Source of the DNA: Streptomyces camponoticapitis
GTDB taxonomy: Bacteria > Actinomycetota > Actinomycetes > Streptomycetales > Streptomycetaceae
DNA: 64,000 nt
NCBI RefSeq assembly: GCF_014646115.1
Contig: NZ_BMMV01000004.1
Coordinates: forward strand, 343,187-407,186
Direction of reading: 5' to 3'
Shown piece by piece: positions 25,944-35,174 of the stretch (within the stretch, counting starts at the first letter, position 1; every line of letters starts with the position of its first letter). The translations under genes and the position numbers were made by a program. Under the pieces are notes generated by a model that saw only the letters and a list, made by a program, of their open reading frames with translations, did not search any database and had not been told where the DNA came from.

Positions 25944-27060
25944 GCTGCTCCAGGCGGCGCAGGCGGTTGAAGACCGTGTTGCGGTGACAGTACAGACGCG
26001 TCGCGGCGCGCCCGGCGGAGCCGCCGTACTCCAGCCACGCGTCCAGCGTCTCAAGCAGGACCGCGCGGTCCGCCGGGTCCAGTTCCAGCAGCGGTCCGAA
26101 CACGTCCGCGATCAGCCGGGCCGCGAGCTCCGGCTGGCTGACCACCAGGGCCGTCGGGAGGCGTTCGTCCAGGCGGACGATGCTCTGCGCGTCCGGCGGC
26201 AGGGTACGCAGCGCGGTCTCGGCCAGCCGGCGCGCCTGGCCCAGCTCGGACAGGCTGTCCACCACCGGGCTGATGCCGCCGGGGCCCTGGCAGGGCCGTA
26301 ACAGCACCGCCGCCAGCTCCGCGAGACCCGCGTCGCCCTCCAGCGCGACGACCGCGATCTCGCAGTCCGTACGCATCCGCCAGAAGAAGCGCATCCCGTC
26401 CTCGGCCGCCACCCGCTGGAACGGCTCGCGCCCGTCCCGGCGCTCCACCCGGACGACCACCACCACGTAACGCCCCTGCTCGGGCAGGTCGAGACCGGCG
26501 GCCGCACGCGCCGCGAGCCCCGGTGTCGACCGCCCCTCCAGCAGCGCGTCCAGCAGCGCCTGCACCCGTTCGTCGCTCCGCCGCCGCATCGACTGCTCCG
26601 TGCTGCGGTACGCCTCCGCGACGGTCGTCGCCTGCCGGTCCACACCCGCCCACATGTGGGACGCGGTGTGCACGAGCGTCGACACGTCCTCGGGGTCCTT
26701 CTCGCCGACGATGCGCAGCAGTTCGTCCCAGACCAGATACCCGGCGTGCCGGTACGCGTGCAGTACCAGATCCAGCGCGAGCCCCTGCTCCGCCCGCCGC
26801 CGGCCGAGCTCCTCCGCGTACGCCAGGTCGCGGCGCGGCGCCGACCGGGGGGCCGCGATGGCCTCGATCCCGTACCGCATCGCCTCGTTGATCTGCCGCC
26901 AGTGCTCGTCGCGCGGCACGGCCGCGTCGAACTGCTCGGAATGGTCGTTCAGTTCGTCCATCAGCTGGTCGGTCAGCGCCGGCACGCGTTCCAGAAGGGT
27001 CCGGGACGCGGCCACCAGGACCGACCACTCACGATCAGTGCGCGCTCTGCGGCCACCCAT
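25861..27060 (-). CDS. PucR-family transcriptional regulator
   Basis: A regulator of about 399 residues. It has an N-terminal RsbT/PucR-associated helical region (LLERVPALTDQLMDELNDHSEQF, ELGRRRAEQGLALDLVLHAYRHAG), a central GGDEF-like or sensor segment, and the C-terminal PucR HTH (LLETLDAWLEYGGSAGRAATRLYCHRNTVFNRLRRLEQLTSRSL). PucR proteins control purine/pyrimidine and amino-acid catabolism. It is divergent from the Liv-type importer and probably regulates it. ATG at 27060 lacks a good Shine-Dalgarno; GTG at 27078 is an alternative. The 3' end overlaps the convergent FMN-reductase gene by 83 nt. Confidence 0.9.
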   Translation of the reverse strand: MGGRRARTDREWSVLVAASRTLLERVPALTDQLMDELNDHSEQFDAAVPRDEHWRQINEAMRYGIEAIAAPRSAPRRDLAYAEELGRRRAEQGLALDLVLHAYRHAGYLVWDELLRIVGEKDPEDVSTLVHTASHMWAGVDRQATTVAEAYRSTEQSMRRRSDERVQALLDALLEGRSTPGLAARAAAGLDLPEQGRYVVVVVRVERRDGREPFQRVAAEDGMRFFWRMRTDCEIAVVALEGDAGLAELAAVLLRPCQGPGGISPVVDSLSELGQARRLAETALRTLPPDAQSIVRLDERLPTALVVSQPELAARLIADVFGPLLELDPADRAVLLETLDAWLEYGGSAGRAATRLYCHRNTVFNRLRRLEQLTSRSLSRPRDLIEMTLALDAFRLTPG

Positions 27061-27275
27061 GGCTGGTGAGGATGCCACCGCGAGGCGCGCTGCGACAGCC
27101 CTTGTGCGCGTGCACAATCCGGCCACCGCGGCGCTGGTCATCGGCAGCGATTCGGCTCCGCGCCGTGGACGGTGCCCCGGCCCGGTGCTGAGGTGTCCCT
27201 CCACGGCATGTCAGGACAACCCGGAAACCCAGAGACACGGAACGTACCCAGCAGCCCAGAAGCAGAGGAGAACGC

Positions 27276-28076
27276 ATGGCCGCGCTCGAAGTGCGTGCCC
27301 TGTCCGTCGGTTACGGCCCCGTACGAGCCCTGCACGAGGTGTCGCTCGACGTACCGCCCGGCGGGATCACGGCGGTGCTCGGCGGCAACGGCGCCGGCAA
27401 GTCCACGCTGCTGAGAGCCATTTCGCGCACGCTCGGCTTCCACCGGGGCACGGCCGGCGGCGGCACCGTCCACTTCGACGGCCGACCGCTCGACGGGCTC
27501 GGCGCGGCCGGGGTGGTGGCGGCCGGAGTCGTCCAAGTACCGGAAGGACGGCAGGTGTTCGCACGGATGACCGTGGCCGACAATCTGCGGGCCGGGGCGC
27601 TCGGCGCGCGCGGCGGTCGCAAGCGGTACGCGGCCTCCCTCGCCGAGGTGCACGAGCTGTTCCCCGTACTCGCCGACCGGGCGGGTCAGCGCGCCGGACT
27701 GCTCTCCGGCGGCGAGCAGCAGATGCTCGCACTCGCCCGGGGCCTGATGGCACGCCCCCGGCTGCTCCTCCTGGACGAACCGTCGCTCGGGCTCGCCCCC
27801 CTCGTGGCCGCCCGGATCGGCGAGACGATCCGGCGCATCAACGACACCGGCACGTCCGTCCTGTTGGTCGAGCAGAACGCGTCCATGGCCCTGCGGCTGG
27901 CGTCCCGCGCGTACGTCCTGGAGGTCGGCGAGGTCACGCTCGAAGGGGACGCCGCCGAACTGGCCGCCTCCGACGAGGTACGCCGGCGCTATCTGGGGGT
28001 CGTGGACGAGACGGCCGCCGAGGACGCCGACCGGGCCCAGGAGTCCGCGCCGGTGCTGCGGAGGTGGACCGCGTGA
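27276..28076 (+). CDS. Branched-chain amino-acid-type ABC transporter ATP-binding protein (LivF-like)
   Basis: A 266-residue ATPase with Walker A GGNGAGKST, signature LSGGEQQMLALARGL, Walker B LLLLDEPSLGLAP and the H-loop replaced by VEQNASMAL, as in LivF. It is the first gene of a five-gene importer operon (F-G-H-M-K). The C-terminus extends about 30 residues beyond the usual end. A GAGGAG Shine-Dalgarno precedes the ATG. Substrates of this class include branched-chain amino acids, urea, amides and aromatic acids; the PucR neighbour hints at a nitrogen compound. Confidence 0.9.
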   Translation: MAALEVRALSVGYGPVRALHEVSLDVPPGGITAVLGGNGAGKSTLLRAISRTLGFHRGTAGGGTVHFDGRPLDGLGAAGVVAAGVVQVPEGRQVFARMTVADNLRAGALGARGGRKRYAASLAEVHELFPVLADRAGQRAGLLSGGEQQMLALARGLMARPRLLLLDEPSLGLAPLVAARIGETIRRINDTGTSVLLVEQNASMALRLASRAYVLEVGEVTLEGDAAELAASDEVRRRYLGVVDETAAEDADRAQESAPVLRRWTA

Positions 28077-28975
28077 CCGACTCCGAGAAGACGCCGGGCG
28101 GCGCCTCGGGCGGCGCGGCGGCCGGACATCCCGAACGGACGGTCGGCCACACCGGCGAGGAATCCCACCCGCCCCCACCCCTCACCGTCACCGACGTCAC
28201 CGTCCGCTTCGCCGGGCTCACCGCCCTCGACTCCGTCTCCTTCACCGTCGAACCGGGCAGCGTCCACGCGGTCATCGGCCCCAACGGCGCGGGCAAGTCC
28301 ACCTGCTTCAACGTCCTGTCCGGCGTGTACCGCGCCACCTCCGGCAGCGTCCGCCTCGGCCGTACCGAACTCACCGGCCTCGCCCCGCACCGCGTCGCCG
28401 CCCTCGGTATCGCCCGCACTTTCCAGAACCTCGCGCTCCCGCCGCACGCCACCGTCGCCGACAGCATGCTGCTCGGCCGCCACCGCCTCACCCGCGCCGG
28501 CTTCCTCGCCACCGGGCTCCGTCTGCCGTCCGCCGCCCGCGAGGCGCGCGAACACCGCGCCAGGGTCGGCGAGATAGCCGAGTTCGTGGGGCTGGCGGGC
28601 GATCTGGACCGGCCGGCGGGAGCCCTCCCGTACGGGAAGCAGAAGCTCGTCGAGCTGGGCCGCGCCCTGTGCATGGAGCCCACGGTGCTGCTCCTGGACG
28701 AACCCGTCGCCGGGATGACCGCCGACGAACGGCGCCGTACGGCGGCCGTCGTGGCCGGCGTACGCGAGGGCCTCGGCATCTCGATCGTGCTGGTCGAACA
28801 CGACATGGGGGTGGTGATGCGGCTCGCCGACGCCGTGACCGTACTCGACTTCGGACGCCGGATCGCCGGCGGTACGCCCGCCCAGGTACAGAGCGATCCG
28901 GCAGTCGTCCGCGCCTACCTGGGCGAGAGCCCCCAGAGCGCCGAGACCGCCGCCAACGAGGAGGCCACGCCATGA
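28073..28975 (+). CDS. ABC transporter ATP-binding protein (LivG-like)
   Basis: A 300-residue ATPase. Residues 1-40 are a Gly/Ala/Pro-rich extension. Walker A is GPNGAGKST, the signature region is LPYGKQKLVELGRAL (LivG proteins lack a strict LSGGQ), Walker B is VLLLDEPVAGMT, and the switch His is VEHDMGVVM. GTG overlaps the previous stop by 4 nt. It forms the cytoplasmic motor together with the LivF-like subunit. Confidence 0.9.
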   Translation: MTDSEKTPGGASGGAAAGHPERTVGHTGEESHPPPPLTVTDVTVRFAGLTALDSVSFTVEPGSVHAVIGPNGAGKSTCFNVLSGVYRATSGSVRLGRTELTGLAPHRVAALGIARTFQNLALPPHATVADSMLLGRHRLTRAGFLATGLRLPSAAREAREHRARVGEIAEFVGLAGDLDRPAGALPYGKQKLVELGRALCMEPTVLLLDEPVAGMTADERRRTAAVVAGVREGLGISIVLVEHDMGVVMRLADAVTVLDFGRRIAGGTPAQVQSDPAVVRAYLGESPQSAETAANEEATP

Positions 28976-29862
28976 CCACCTTCGTCGAACTCCTCCTCGG
29001 CGGACTCTCGATGGGCTCCGTCTACGCCCTCATCGCCCTCGGCTTCGTCGTCATCTTCAAAGCCACCGAGGTCGTCAACTTCGCGCACGCCTCGCTCCTG
29101 CTGGCCGGTGGCTACGTCACCGCCGTACTCCACGACGACATCGGCTTCTGGCCCGCGCTCGGTGTCGGCATCGCGGGCGCCGCCGTCGTCGGATCGGCCG
29201 TCGAGTACACCGTCATGCGGCGCTACCGGGGCGCCGACCACAGCGTCCTCGCCATCGTCACCATCGGCGTCGACATCCTCCTCACCACCGAACTCACCCG
29301 ACGCATCGGCACCGACGTCCTCGCGCTCGGCGACCCGTGGGGCGACAAGCTCCTCACCGTCGGGGACATCACCATCGCCCAGACGCGCGTCGCGGCCTTC
29401 GTCGCCGCGGCCCTCCTGATCACCGTGTTCCTGCTCGCCTTCCGCTACACCACCTGGGGCGTCTCGATGCGCGCGGCGGCCGAGAATCCGCAGACCGCCG
29501 CGCTGATGGGCGTACGCCTCGGCCGGGTCTCGCTCTCCGCGTGGGCCGTGGCCGGCTCGCTCGCCGCCGTGGCCGCGCTCTTCCTCACGGTCTTCCCGAC
29601 CCCCGGCCTCGAACGCGCCACGTCCCTCGCCGCGCTCAAGGCGTTCCCCGCCGCGATACTCGGCGGCCTCGACTCCACGACCGGGGCGCTCGCCGGGGGA
29701 CTGATCGTCGGGGTCACCGAGTCCTTCGCCACCGGCTACCAGAGCGATCTGACCTTCCTGGGGCGCGGTTTCGGCGACCTCGCGCCGTATCTCGTGATGG
29801 TCGCGGTGCTGCTCATCCGGCCCGCCGGGCTCTTCGGTACGAAGGAGCTCGCCCGTGTCTGA
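28972..29862 (+). CDS. Liv-type ABC transporter permease (LivH-like)
   Basis: A 296-residue membrane protein with about eight helices. Family motifs are GLSMGSVYALIALGFVVIFKATEVVNFAHASLLLAGGY near the N-terminus and GVSMRAAAENPQTAALMGV, the ATPase-coupling loop, at about 160-180. The C-terminal FPAAILGGLDSTTGALAGGLIVGVTES is typical. ATG overlaps the upstream stop by 4 nt. Confidence 0.92.
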   Translation: MTTFVELLLGGLSMGSVYALIALGFVVIFKATEVVNFAHASLLLAGGYVTAVLHDDIGFWPALGVGIAGAAVVGSAVEYTVMRRYRGADHSVLAIVTIGVDILLTTELTRRIGTDVLALGDPWGDKLLTVGDITIAQTRVAAFVAAALLITVFLLAFRYTTWGVSMRAAAENPQTAALMGVRLGRVSLSAWAVAGSLAAVAALFLTVFPTPGLERATSLAALKAFPAAILGGLDSTTGALAGGLIVGVTESFATGYQSDLTFLGRGFGDLAPYLVMVAVLLIRPAGLFGTKELARV

Positions 29863-30955
29863 CACGACCCACGCACCCGCCAAGGCCGCACCGCACCGCA
29901 CCCCCCGCGCCTACCTCTGGCTCGCCGGCTCCCTCCTGCTCCTCGCCCTCCCCTTCTACCTCGACCGCTTCTGGCTCCAGGCCGGTCTCTTCGCCATGGC
30001 CGCCGCCATCGGCGCCATCGGACTCAACCTCCTCACCGGCGCCACCGGCCAGCTCTCCATGGGCCACTCCTTCTTCCTCGCCGTCGGCGCCTACGGCTAC
30101 TGCGTCTTCGCGGGCGAGAGCGGCGAGGAGAACGGCAGGCAGCTCACCGGGCTCGGTCTGCCGACCTGGCTCGCGGTCGTGCTCGCCGTCCTCCTCGCGG
30201 GCGCGGCGGGCGGCCTCTTCAGCCCCATCGCCGGCCGGCTGCGCGGCGCCTATCTCGGTATCGCGACCCTCGCGCTGATCTTCATCGGACAGCACGTCCT
30301 CTTCAACGCCGGAGATCTGACCGGCGGGTTCAACGGCCGCGACGTCCCCGTGCTCTCGCTCTTCGGCTTCGACTTCGACGACACCGAGGTCGTGATCGCC
30401 GCCGTCCCGTTCGGGTCGTCGGAGAAGCTCTGGTACGCGGGCCTGTTCGCCCTCCTCGTCGGTGGGCTCTTCGCGCGCGGTGTGCTGCGCGGCAGGCCGG
30501 GCCGCGCGATGAACGCGATCCGCGACCACCGCATCGCCGCCGGTGTGATGGGCGTGCCGGTGGCCCGCTACCGCGCGGCCGTCTTCGTCCTGTCCTCGAT
30601 GTACGCGGGGCTGGCCGGCGTACTGATCGCGCTGATCTTCCAGCGGACCGTGCCCGACTACTTCGGCATGATCCTGGCCCTCGAATATCTCGCCATGATC
30701 GTCATCGGCGGTCTCGGCACGGTCGCGGGAGCGGTCGTCGGCGCGGCCTTCGTCGCGCTGCTGCCGCAGCTCCTCACCCACTACAGCGACTCGCTCCCGC
30801 TGGTGGCCGACCCCGGTTCGGGCGGTGTCACCCCCGGCGAGGCGTCCCGCTATCTGTACGGAGCCGCGATCGTCGCGGTGGTGCTCTTCCTGCCCGGCGG
30901 ACTCACCCGCCTGTCAGTTCCGATGGTTCGACGGTTCTCACGGGAGAAGTCATGA
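29855..30955 (+). CDS. Liv-type ABC transporter permease (LivM-like)
   Basis: A 366-residue permease. It has LNLLTGATGQLSMGHSFFLAVGAYGY, the coupling loop GRAMNAIRDHRIAAGVMGVPVARYRAAVF, and YLAMIVIGGLGTVAGAVVGAAFVALLP. GTG at 29855 lies inside the end of the LivH-like gene. It pairs with LivH to form the membrane channel. Confidence 0.92.
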   Translation: MSDTTHAPAKAAPHRTPRAYLWLAGSLLLLALPFYLDRFWLQAGLFAMAAAIGAIGLNLLTGATGQLSMGHSFFLAVGAYGYCVFAGESGEENGRQLTGLGLPTWLAVVLAVLLAGAAGGLFSPIAGRLRGAYLGIATLALIFIGQHVLFNAGDLTGGFNGRDVPVLSLFGFDFDDTEVVIAAVPFGSSEKLWYAGLFALLVGGLFARGVLRGRPGRAMNAIRDHRIAAGVMGVPVARYRAAVFVLSSMYAGLAGVLIALIFQRTVPDYFGMILALEYLAMIVIGGLGTVAGAVVGAAFVALLPQLLTHYSDSLPLVADPGSGGVTPGEASRYLYGAAIVAVVLFLPGGLTRLSVPMVRRFSREKS

Positions 30956-32229
30956 AGCGACGCGCACGGCACACGAACGCACCGAGGACCGGCGCGGCGC
31001 TGCTGGTCGTCCTGGCCCTCGCGCTGGCCGGGTGCAGCGGCAAGGCCACCGAGGGCGACGGCAAGGGCGAGGACGCCGGGGGAGTGAAGACCGGGCAGGG
31101 CGTGAGCGACAAGACCATCTCGCTCGGCGTGCTCACCGACATGACCGGCGTCTACGCCTCGCTCGGCAAGAGCGTCACCCAGGCCCAGCAGCTGTGGGCG
31201 GACCAGACGAACAAGGCGGGCGGCATCTGCGGCCGTACGATCGAGCTGACCGTACGCGACCACGGCTACGACCCGCAGAAGGCCGTCGCCGCCTACACCG
31301 AGCTGGAGCCGGACGTGCTCGGCTTCGTCCAGTTCATCGGCTCGCCGTTCGTCGCCGCCGTCGAGAAGCGCATCGACGGGCAGGACAAGGGCCTGGTCCT
31401 GCCGCAGGCCTGGTCGGCCAATCTGCTCGGCAGCCCGTACGTACGGGTCGTCGGCGCCACGTACGACATCGAGACGATCAACGCGATCGACTACCTCCTC
31501 GGCAACGAGCGCATCGCCAAGGGCGACAAGATCGGCCATGTCTACTTCGAGGGCGACTACGGCGAGAACGCCCTCGTCGGCTCCGAGTACGCCGCCGAGC
31601 AGGCGGGTCTCACGATCGTCGAGCAGAAGATCAAGCCGACCGACAACGACATGTCCGCGCAGGTCGCCGCGCTCAAGAAGGCGGGAGTCAAGGCGATCGT
31701 GATCAGCGCGGGACCGCGCCAGGCGGCCTCGCTGGTGGGTGTGGCGGCGGCTGGCGGGTTCAATGTGCCGGTCGTCGGCAACAACTCGGCGTTCGCGCCG
31801 CAACTGCTCGCCACGGCGGCGGGCCCGGCGCTGATGAAGGACTACTACATCGCCTCCTCCACGCTGCCCATCGGCTCGGACGAGGCGGCGCCGAAGAAGC
31901 TGGCCACCGAGTACGCGGCGGCCTACCCGGACGACGGTCTCGACAACGGCGTCGTCTCCGGCTACACGGCCGCCTCGCTCTACGGCGAGGTGCTGAAGAA
32001 GGCGTGCGAGTCGAAGGACCTGACCAGGGAAGGGGTCGACAAGGCGCTGCTGGGCCTCGACGCGTTCTCCACCGGCTTCGGGATCACCCACGACTTCTCG
32101 GACCCGGCGGCGCCCTCCACCCGGGAGTCCGTGATCATGAAGCCGGACTCGAAGGTGCCGGGCGGTCTGAAGGTCGTCCAGGAGGCGCGGGTGGCGGAGC
32201 CCGCCGAGGGGTTCACCTTCGGCGGCTGA
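30952..32229 (+). CDS. Liv-type substrate-binding lipoprotein (LivK-like)
   Basis: A periplasmic-binding-protein-like receptor of 425 residues. The signal LLVVLALALAGC gives a lipobox with acylated Cys28. The mature part begins with a charged linker, then ISLGVLTDMTGVYASLGKSVTQAQQLWADQTNKAGGICG, the Peripla_BP_6 (leucine-binding) fold. FVQFIGSPFVAAV and VYFEGDYGENALVGSEY mark ligand-cleft segments. It is last in the operon, followed by a strong terminator. The ligand is not predictable by eye. Confidence 0.92.
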   Translation: MKRRARHTNAPRTGAALLVVLALALAGCSGKATEGDGKGEDAGGVKTGQGVSDKTISLGVLTDMTGVYASLGKSVTQAQQLWADQTNKAGGICGRTIELTVRDHGYDPQKAVAAYTELEPDVLGFVQFIGSPFVAAVEKRIDGQDKGLVLPQAWSANLLGSPYVRVVGATYDIETINAIDYLLGNERIAKGDKIGHVYFEGDYGENALVGSEYAAEQAGLTIVEQKIKPTDNDMSAQVAALKKAGVKAIVISAGPRQAASLVGVAAAGGFNVPVVGNNSAFAPQLLATAAGPALMKDYYIASSTLPIGSDEAAPKKLATEYAAAYPDDGLDNGVVSGYTAASLYGEVLKKACESKDLTREGVDKALLGLDAFSTGFGITHDFSDPAAPSTRESVIMKPDSKVPGGLKVVQEARVAEPAEGFTFGG

Positions 32230-32242
32230 CCGGTCGCCCCGC

Positions 32243-32287
32243 ATACGGAAGGCCCCGGACGCTTCGAGCGTCCGGGCCCTTCCGTAT
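32243..32287. terminator. Bidirectional terminator between livK-like gene and pssA
   Basis: A 21-bp stem with one mismatch: the arm from ATACGGAAGG at 32243 pairs with the arm ending CCTTCCGTAT at 32287, around a TCG loop. It serves both convergent transcripts. Confidence 0.85.
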
Positions 32288-32308
32288 ACCGATCGGAACG
32301 GACGGTGG

Positions 32309-33163
32309 CTACGGCAGCTGTGCCGCCCGTGCCTCACGCCGGTTGTCACGGAAGGTGTTCACGCGTCGCGCCGTGGCGAAGAGCGGGATCACCGCGCCGG
32401 TCACGACCTGGAGGGCGCAGCCCGTCTGGAGCAGCAGCTGCCCGCCCGGCGCGTCGAACGCCCAGGCCACCAGCAGCGCCATCGCGGACACGATCCAGCT
32501 GAGCATCGCGACCGCCAGGATGCCCCGCGGCTTCGGATACTCGACCCGGCTCACCATTAGCCATGCCACACCGACGATGGCGAGCAGCGTCGGTACGAAG
32601 GGCAGCTCCAGGAGCACGATCGAGACGACCGTGAGCGCGCCGAAGGGGCTCGGCATGCCCTGGAACATGCCGTCCTTCAGCGTCACGCAGGAGAATCTCG
32701 CGAGCCGCAGGACCACCGCCAGCAGCACGACGATCGCGGCCAGCGCCGAGACCCGCTGGTGCGCGTCGTCGGCGACCATGCCGTAGACGAGCACGAAGTA
32801 CGCGGGCGCCAGACCGAAGCTGATCAGGTCGGAGAGGTTGTCCAGCTCCGCACCCATCGGCGAGCTGCGCAGCTTGCGGGCCACGAGTCCGTCGAAGAGG
32901 TCGAAGACCGCGGCGCAGAGCATGAGGATCACCGCGGTGGCCGCGGAGTGCCGCGCCATGCCGGTCTCTTCGCTGCCCGTGAGGTGCGGGATCAGGATGC
33001 CGGTGGTGGTGAAGTACACGGCCATGAAGCCGCAGGTGGCGTTGCCGAGGGTGAGGGTGTCGGCTATCGACAGCCGCATCGACAACGGCATTTCCTCCGC
33101 GTCGTCCTCCTCCTCGGCCTCGTCGACCCAGCCGGCCGGTGCGTCGGGATCAATCAAGGTCAA
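32309..33163 (-). CDS. pssA: CDP-diacylglycerol-serine O-phosphatidyltransferase
   Basis: Makes phosphatidylserine, the precursor of phosphatidylethanolamine, in the membrane. The 284-residue protein has an acidic N-terminus and about seven membrane helices. The CDP-alcohol phosphotransferase motif is DGLVARKLRSSPMGAELDNLSD (residues about 88-110), with all the metal-binding Asp residues. The start is TTG at 33163 (a second in-frame TTG is at 33157); it lies inside the end of psd, giving translational coupling. Conserved next to psd in streptomycetes. Confidence 0.93.
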   Translation of the reverse strand: MTLIDPDAPAGWVDEAEEEDDAEEMPLSMRLSIADTLTLGNATCGFMAVYFTTTGILIPHLTGSEETGMARHSAATAVILMLCAAVFDLFDGLVARKLRSSPMGAELDNLSDLISFGLAPAYFVLVYGMVADDAHQRVSALAAIVVLLAVVLRLARFSCVTLKDGMFQGMPSPFGALTVVSIVLLELPFVPTLLAIVGVAWLMVSRVEYPKPRGILAVAMLSWIVSAMALLVAWAFDAPGGQLLLQTGCALQVVTGAVIPLFATARRVNTFRDNRREARAAQLP

Positions 33164-33797
33164 TTCGAGTCACCCCTGCGGTCGTGGCCTGACCGACCTC
33201 GACGGCGACGTCGACACCTTCCGGAAGGTAGATGTCGACGCGTGAGCCGAAACGGATCAGACCGATGCGCTCGCCTTGCTCCAGCTTGGTCCCCTGCGGT
33301 ACGTACGGGACGATCCGCCGGGCCACGGCGCCGGCGATCTGCACCATCTCGATGTCACCGAGTTCGGTGTCGAAGTGCCAGACAACGCGTTCGTTGTTCT
33401 CGCTCTCCTTGTTGAACGCCGGGACGAAACCGCCGGGGATGTGCTCCACGGACGTCACGGTGCCCGCGAGGGGAGCGCGGTTGACATGAACGTTCAGCGG
33501 GCTCATGAAGATCGCGACGCGGGTGCGCCCGTCCTTCCACGGCATGATGCTCTGCACCACGCCGTCGGCCGGTGAGATGACCCGGCCCTGCGTGATCTCT
33601 CGCTCGGGGTCGCGGAAGAACCACAGCATGCCTGCCGCGAGAGCGGTGGCGGGCACGGCGATGGCGGCGGCGCGCTTCGAGCCGCGGGCGCGGACCAGAC
33701 TGAGTGCTGCGGTGGCGACGGTCGGCAGAAGCCACGGCGATGCTCCGCGCGCAAGGCGGACGCTGCCGCGTCGTGCAGAGGTTTGGCTGTGGGGCAT
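33150..33797 (-). CDS. psd: Phosphatidylserine decarboxylase (short archaeal-type)
   Basis: Converts phosphatidylserine to phosphatidylethanolamine. It is made as a 215-residue proenzyme. An N-terminal membrane segment (TALAAGMLWFFRDP) is followed by SPADGVVQSI and NVHVNRAP. Self-cleavage is expected between Gly and Ser of RFGSRVDIY to form the pyruvoyl group. ATG at 33797 has GAAGG upstream. It forms an operon with pssA and ends 14 nt beyond the pssA start. Confidence 0.93.
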   Translation of the reverse strand: MPHSQTSARRGSVRLARGASPWLLPTVATAALSLVRARGSKRAAAIAVPATALAAGMLWFFRDPEREITQGRVISPADGVVQSIMPWKDGRTRVAIFMSPLNVHVNRAPLAGTVTSVEHIPGGFVPAFNKESENNERVVWHFDTELGDIEMVQIAGAVARRIVPYVPQGTKLEQGERIGLIRFGSRVDIYLPEGVDVAVEVGQATTAGVTRIDLD

Positions 33798-33965
33798 GAA
33801 TGACCTTCGTAGCGGATGATGCCGCACGGGCAACGGGGACGGCGGCTTTCCGTCGATGGTATCGGTTGCCAGGTGCAACTGGGCAATGCAGAACCCGAGT
33901 CGGCGGCCGGAAGACGATGACGGCGTGTGATGTTGTGGGCGGTCAAATGGGGCAATAGACCGCGA

Positions 33966-35171
33966 TCAACCCTGGAATCGGTACTCCTCCAGCAGTCGGC
34001 GACCAATGATCATTTTCTGGATCTCGGCGGTACCTTCGCCGATGAGCAGCATCGGTGCCTCGCGGTAGAGACGCTCGATTTCGTACTCCTTGGAGAAGCC
34101 GTAACCGCCGTGGATCCGGAAGGCGTCCTCGACGACTTCCTTGCAGTATTCGGAGGCGAGGTACTTCGCCATCCCTGCCTCCAGGTCGTTACGTTCCCCG
34201 GAGTCCTTTTTGCGTGCCGCATTCACCATCATCGCATGAGCCGCTTCGACCTTGGTGGCCATTTCGGCCAGCTTGAACTGGATTGCCTGGTGTTCGGCGA
34301 TCGCCTTGCCGAAAGTCTGGCGCTGCTGGGCGTACGCGACGCCGAGTTCGAAGGCGCGTTGTGCGACGCCACAGCCACGCGCTGCGACGTTGACGCGGCC
34401 GACCTCGACGCCGTCCATCATTTGGTAAAACCCTCGGCCGGTGGCGCCGCCGAGGACCCGATTGGCCGGAATGCGCAGCCCATCCATGATCAACTCGGTG
34501 GTGTCGACGCCCTTGTAGCCCATTTTGTCGATCTTGCCGGGGATGGTCAGACCGGGCCGTACCTCACCGAAGCCCGGCTCCTTCTCGACCAGGAACGTGG
34601 TCATCGACCTGTGGCGCGCGGTGCCCTCGGGGTGGCCTTCGTCACTACGGCACAGCACGGCGACGAGCGTGGACGTGCCGCCGTTCGTCAGCCACATCTT
34701 CTGGCCGTCCAGCACGTACTCGTCGCCGTCCTTGACGCCCTTCGACGTGATGGCCGACACGTCCGAGCCGAGCCCCGGCTCCGACATCGAGAAGGCGCCG
34801 CGCACCTCGCCGGCGGCCATGCGCGGCAGGAAGGTGTCCTTCTGCTCCTGTGTGCCGTGCTGCTTGAGCATGTACGCCACGATGAAATGCGTGTTGATGA
34901 TGCCCGACACGGACATCCACCCACGGGCGATCTCCTCCACGCAGAGCGCGTACGTGAGAAGGGACTCACCCAGACCGCCGTACTCCTCGGGGATCATCAG
35001 CCCGAACAGGCCGAGTTCCTTGAGCCCTTCGACGATCTGCGCCGGGTACTCGTCGCGGTGCTCCAGCCCCGTGGCCACCGGCAGGATCTCCTTGTCGACG
35101 AAGTCCCTTACCGTGGAGAGGATCTCCCGCTGGATGTCGGTCAGGTCCGCGGTCTGGGCGAGTCGGCTCAT
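33966..35171 (-). CDS. Acyl-CoA dehydrogenase of the ethylmalonyl-CoA cluster (probable methylsuccinyl-CoA dehydrogenase)
   Basis: A 401-residue FAD enzyme with the usual three-domain fold. It has AFSMSEPGLGSDVSAITSKG for FAD, MWLTNGGTST, RVNVAARGCGVAQRAFELGVAYAQQRQTFGK and RIHGGYGFSKEYEIERLYREAPMLLIGEGTAEIQK near the C-terminus. Being last in the ccr-meaA-lyase-maoC run, it most likely oxidises methylsuccinyl-CoA to mesaconyl-CoA. The ATG lies 3 nt after the maoC stop, so it is cotranscribed. Confidence 0.9.
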   Translation of the reverse strand: MSRLAQTADLTDIQREILSTVRDFVDKEILPVATGLEHRDEYPAQIVEGLKELGLFGLMIPEEYGGLGESLLTYALCVEEIARGWMSVSGIINTHFIVAYMLKQHGTQEQKDTFLPRMAAGEVRGAFSMSEPGLGSDVSAITSKGVKDGDEYVLDGQKMWLTNGGTSTLVAVLCRSDEGHPEGTARHRSMTTFLVEKEPGFGEVRPGLTIPGKIDKMGYKGVDTTELIMDGLRIPANRVLGGATGRGFYQMMDGVEVGRVNVAARGCGVAQRAFELGVAYAQQRQTFGKAIAEHQAIQFKLAEMATKVEAAHAMMVNAARKKDSGERNDLEAGMAKYLASEYCKEVVEDAFRIHGGYGFSKEYEIERLYREAPMLLIGEGTAEIQKMIIGRRLLEEYRFQG

Positions 35172-35174
35172 GGG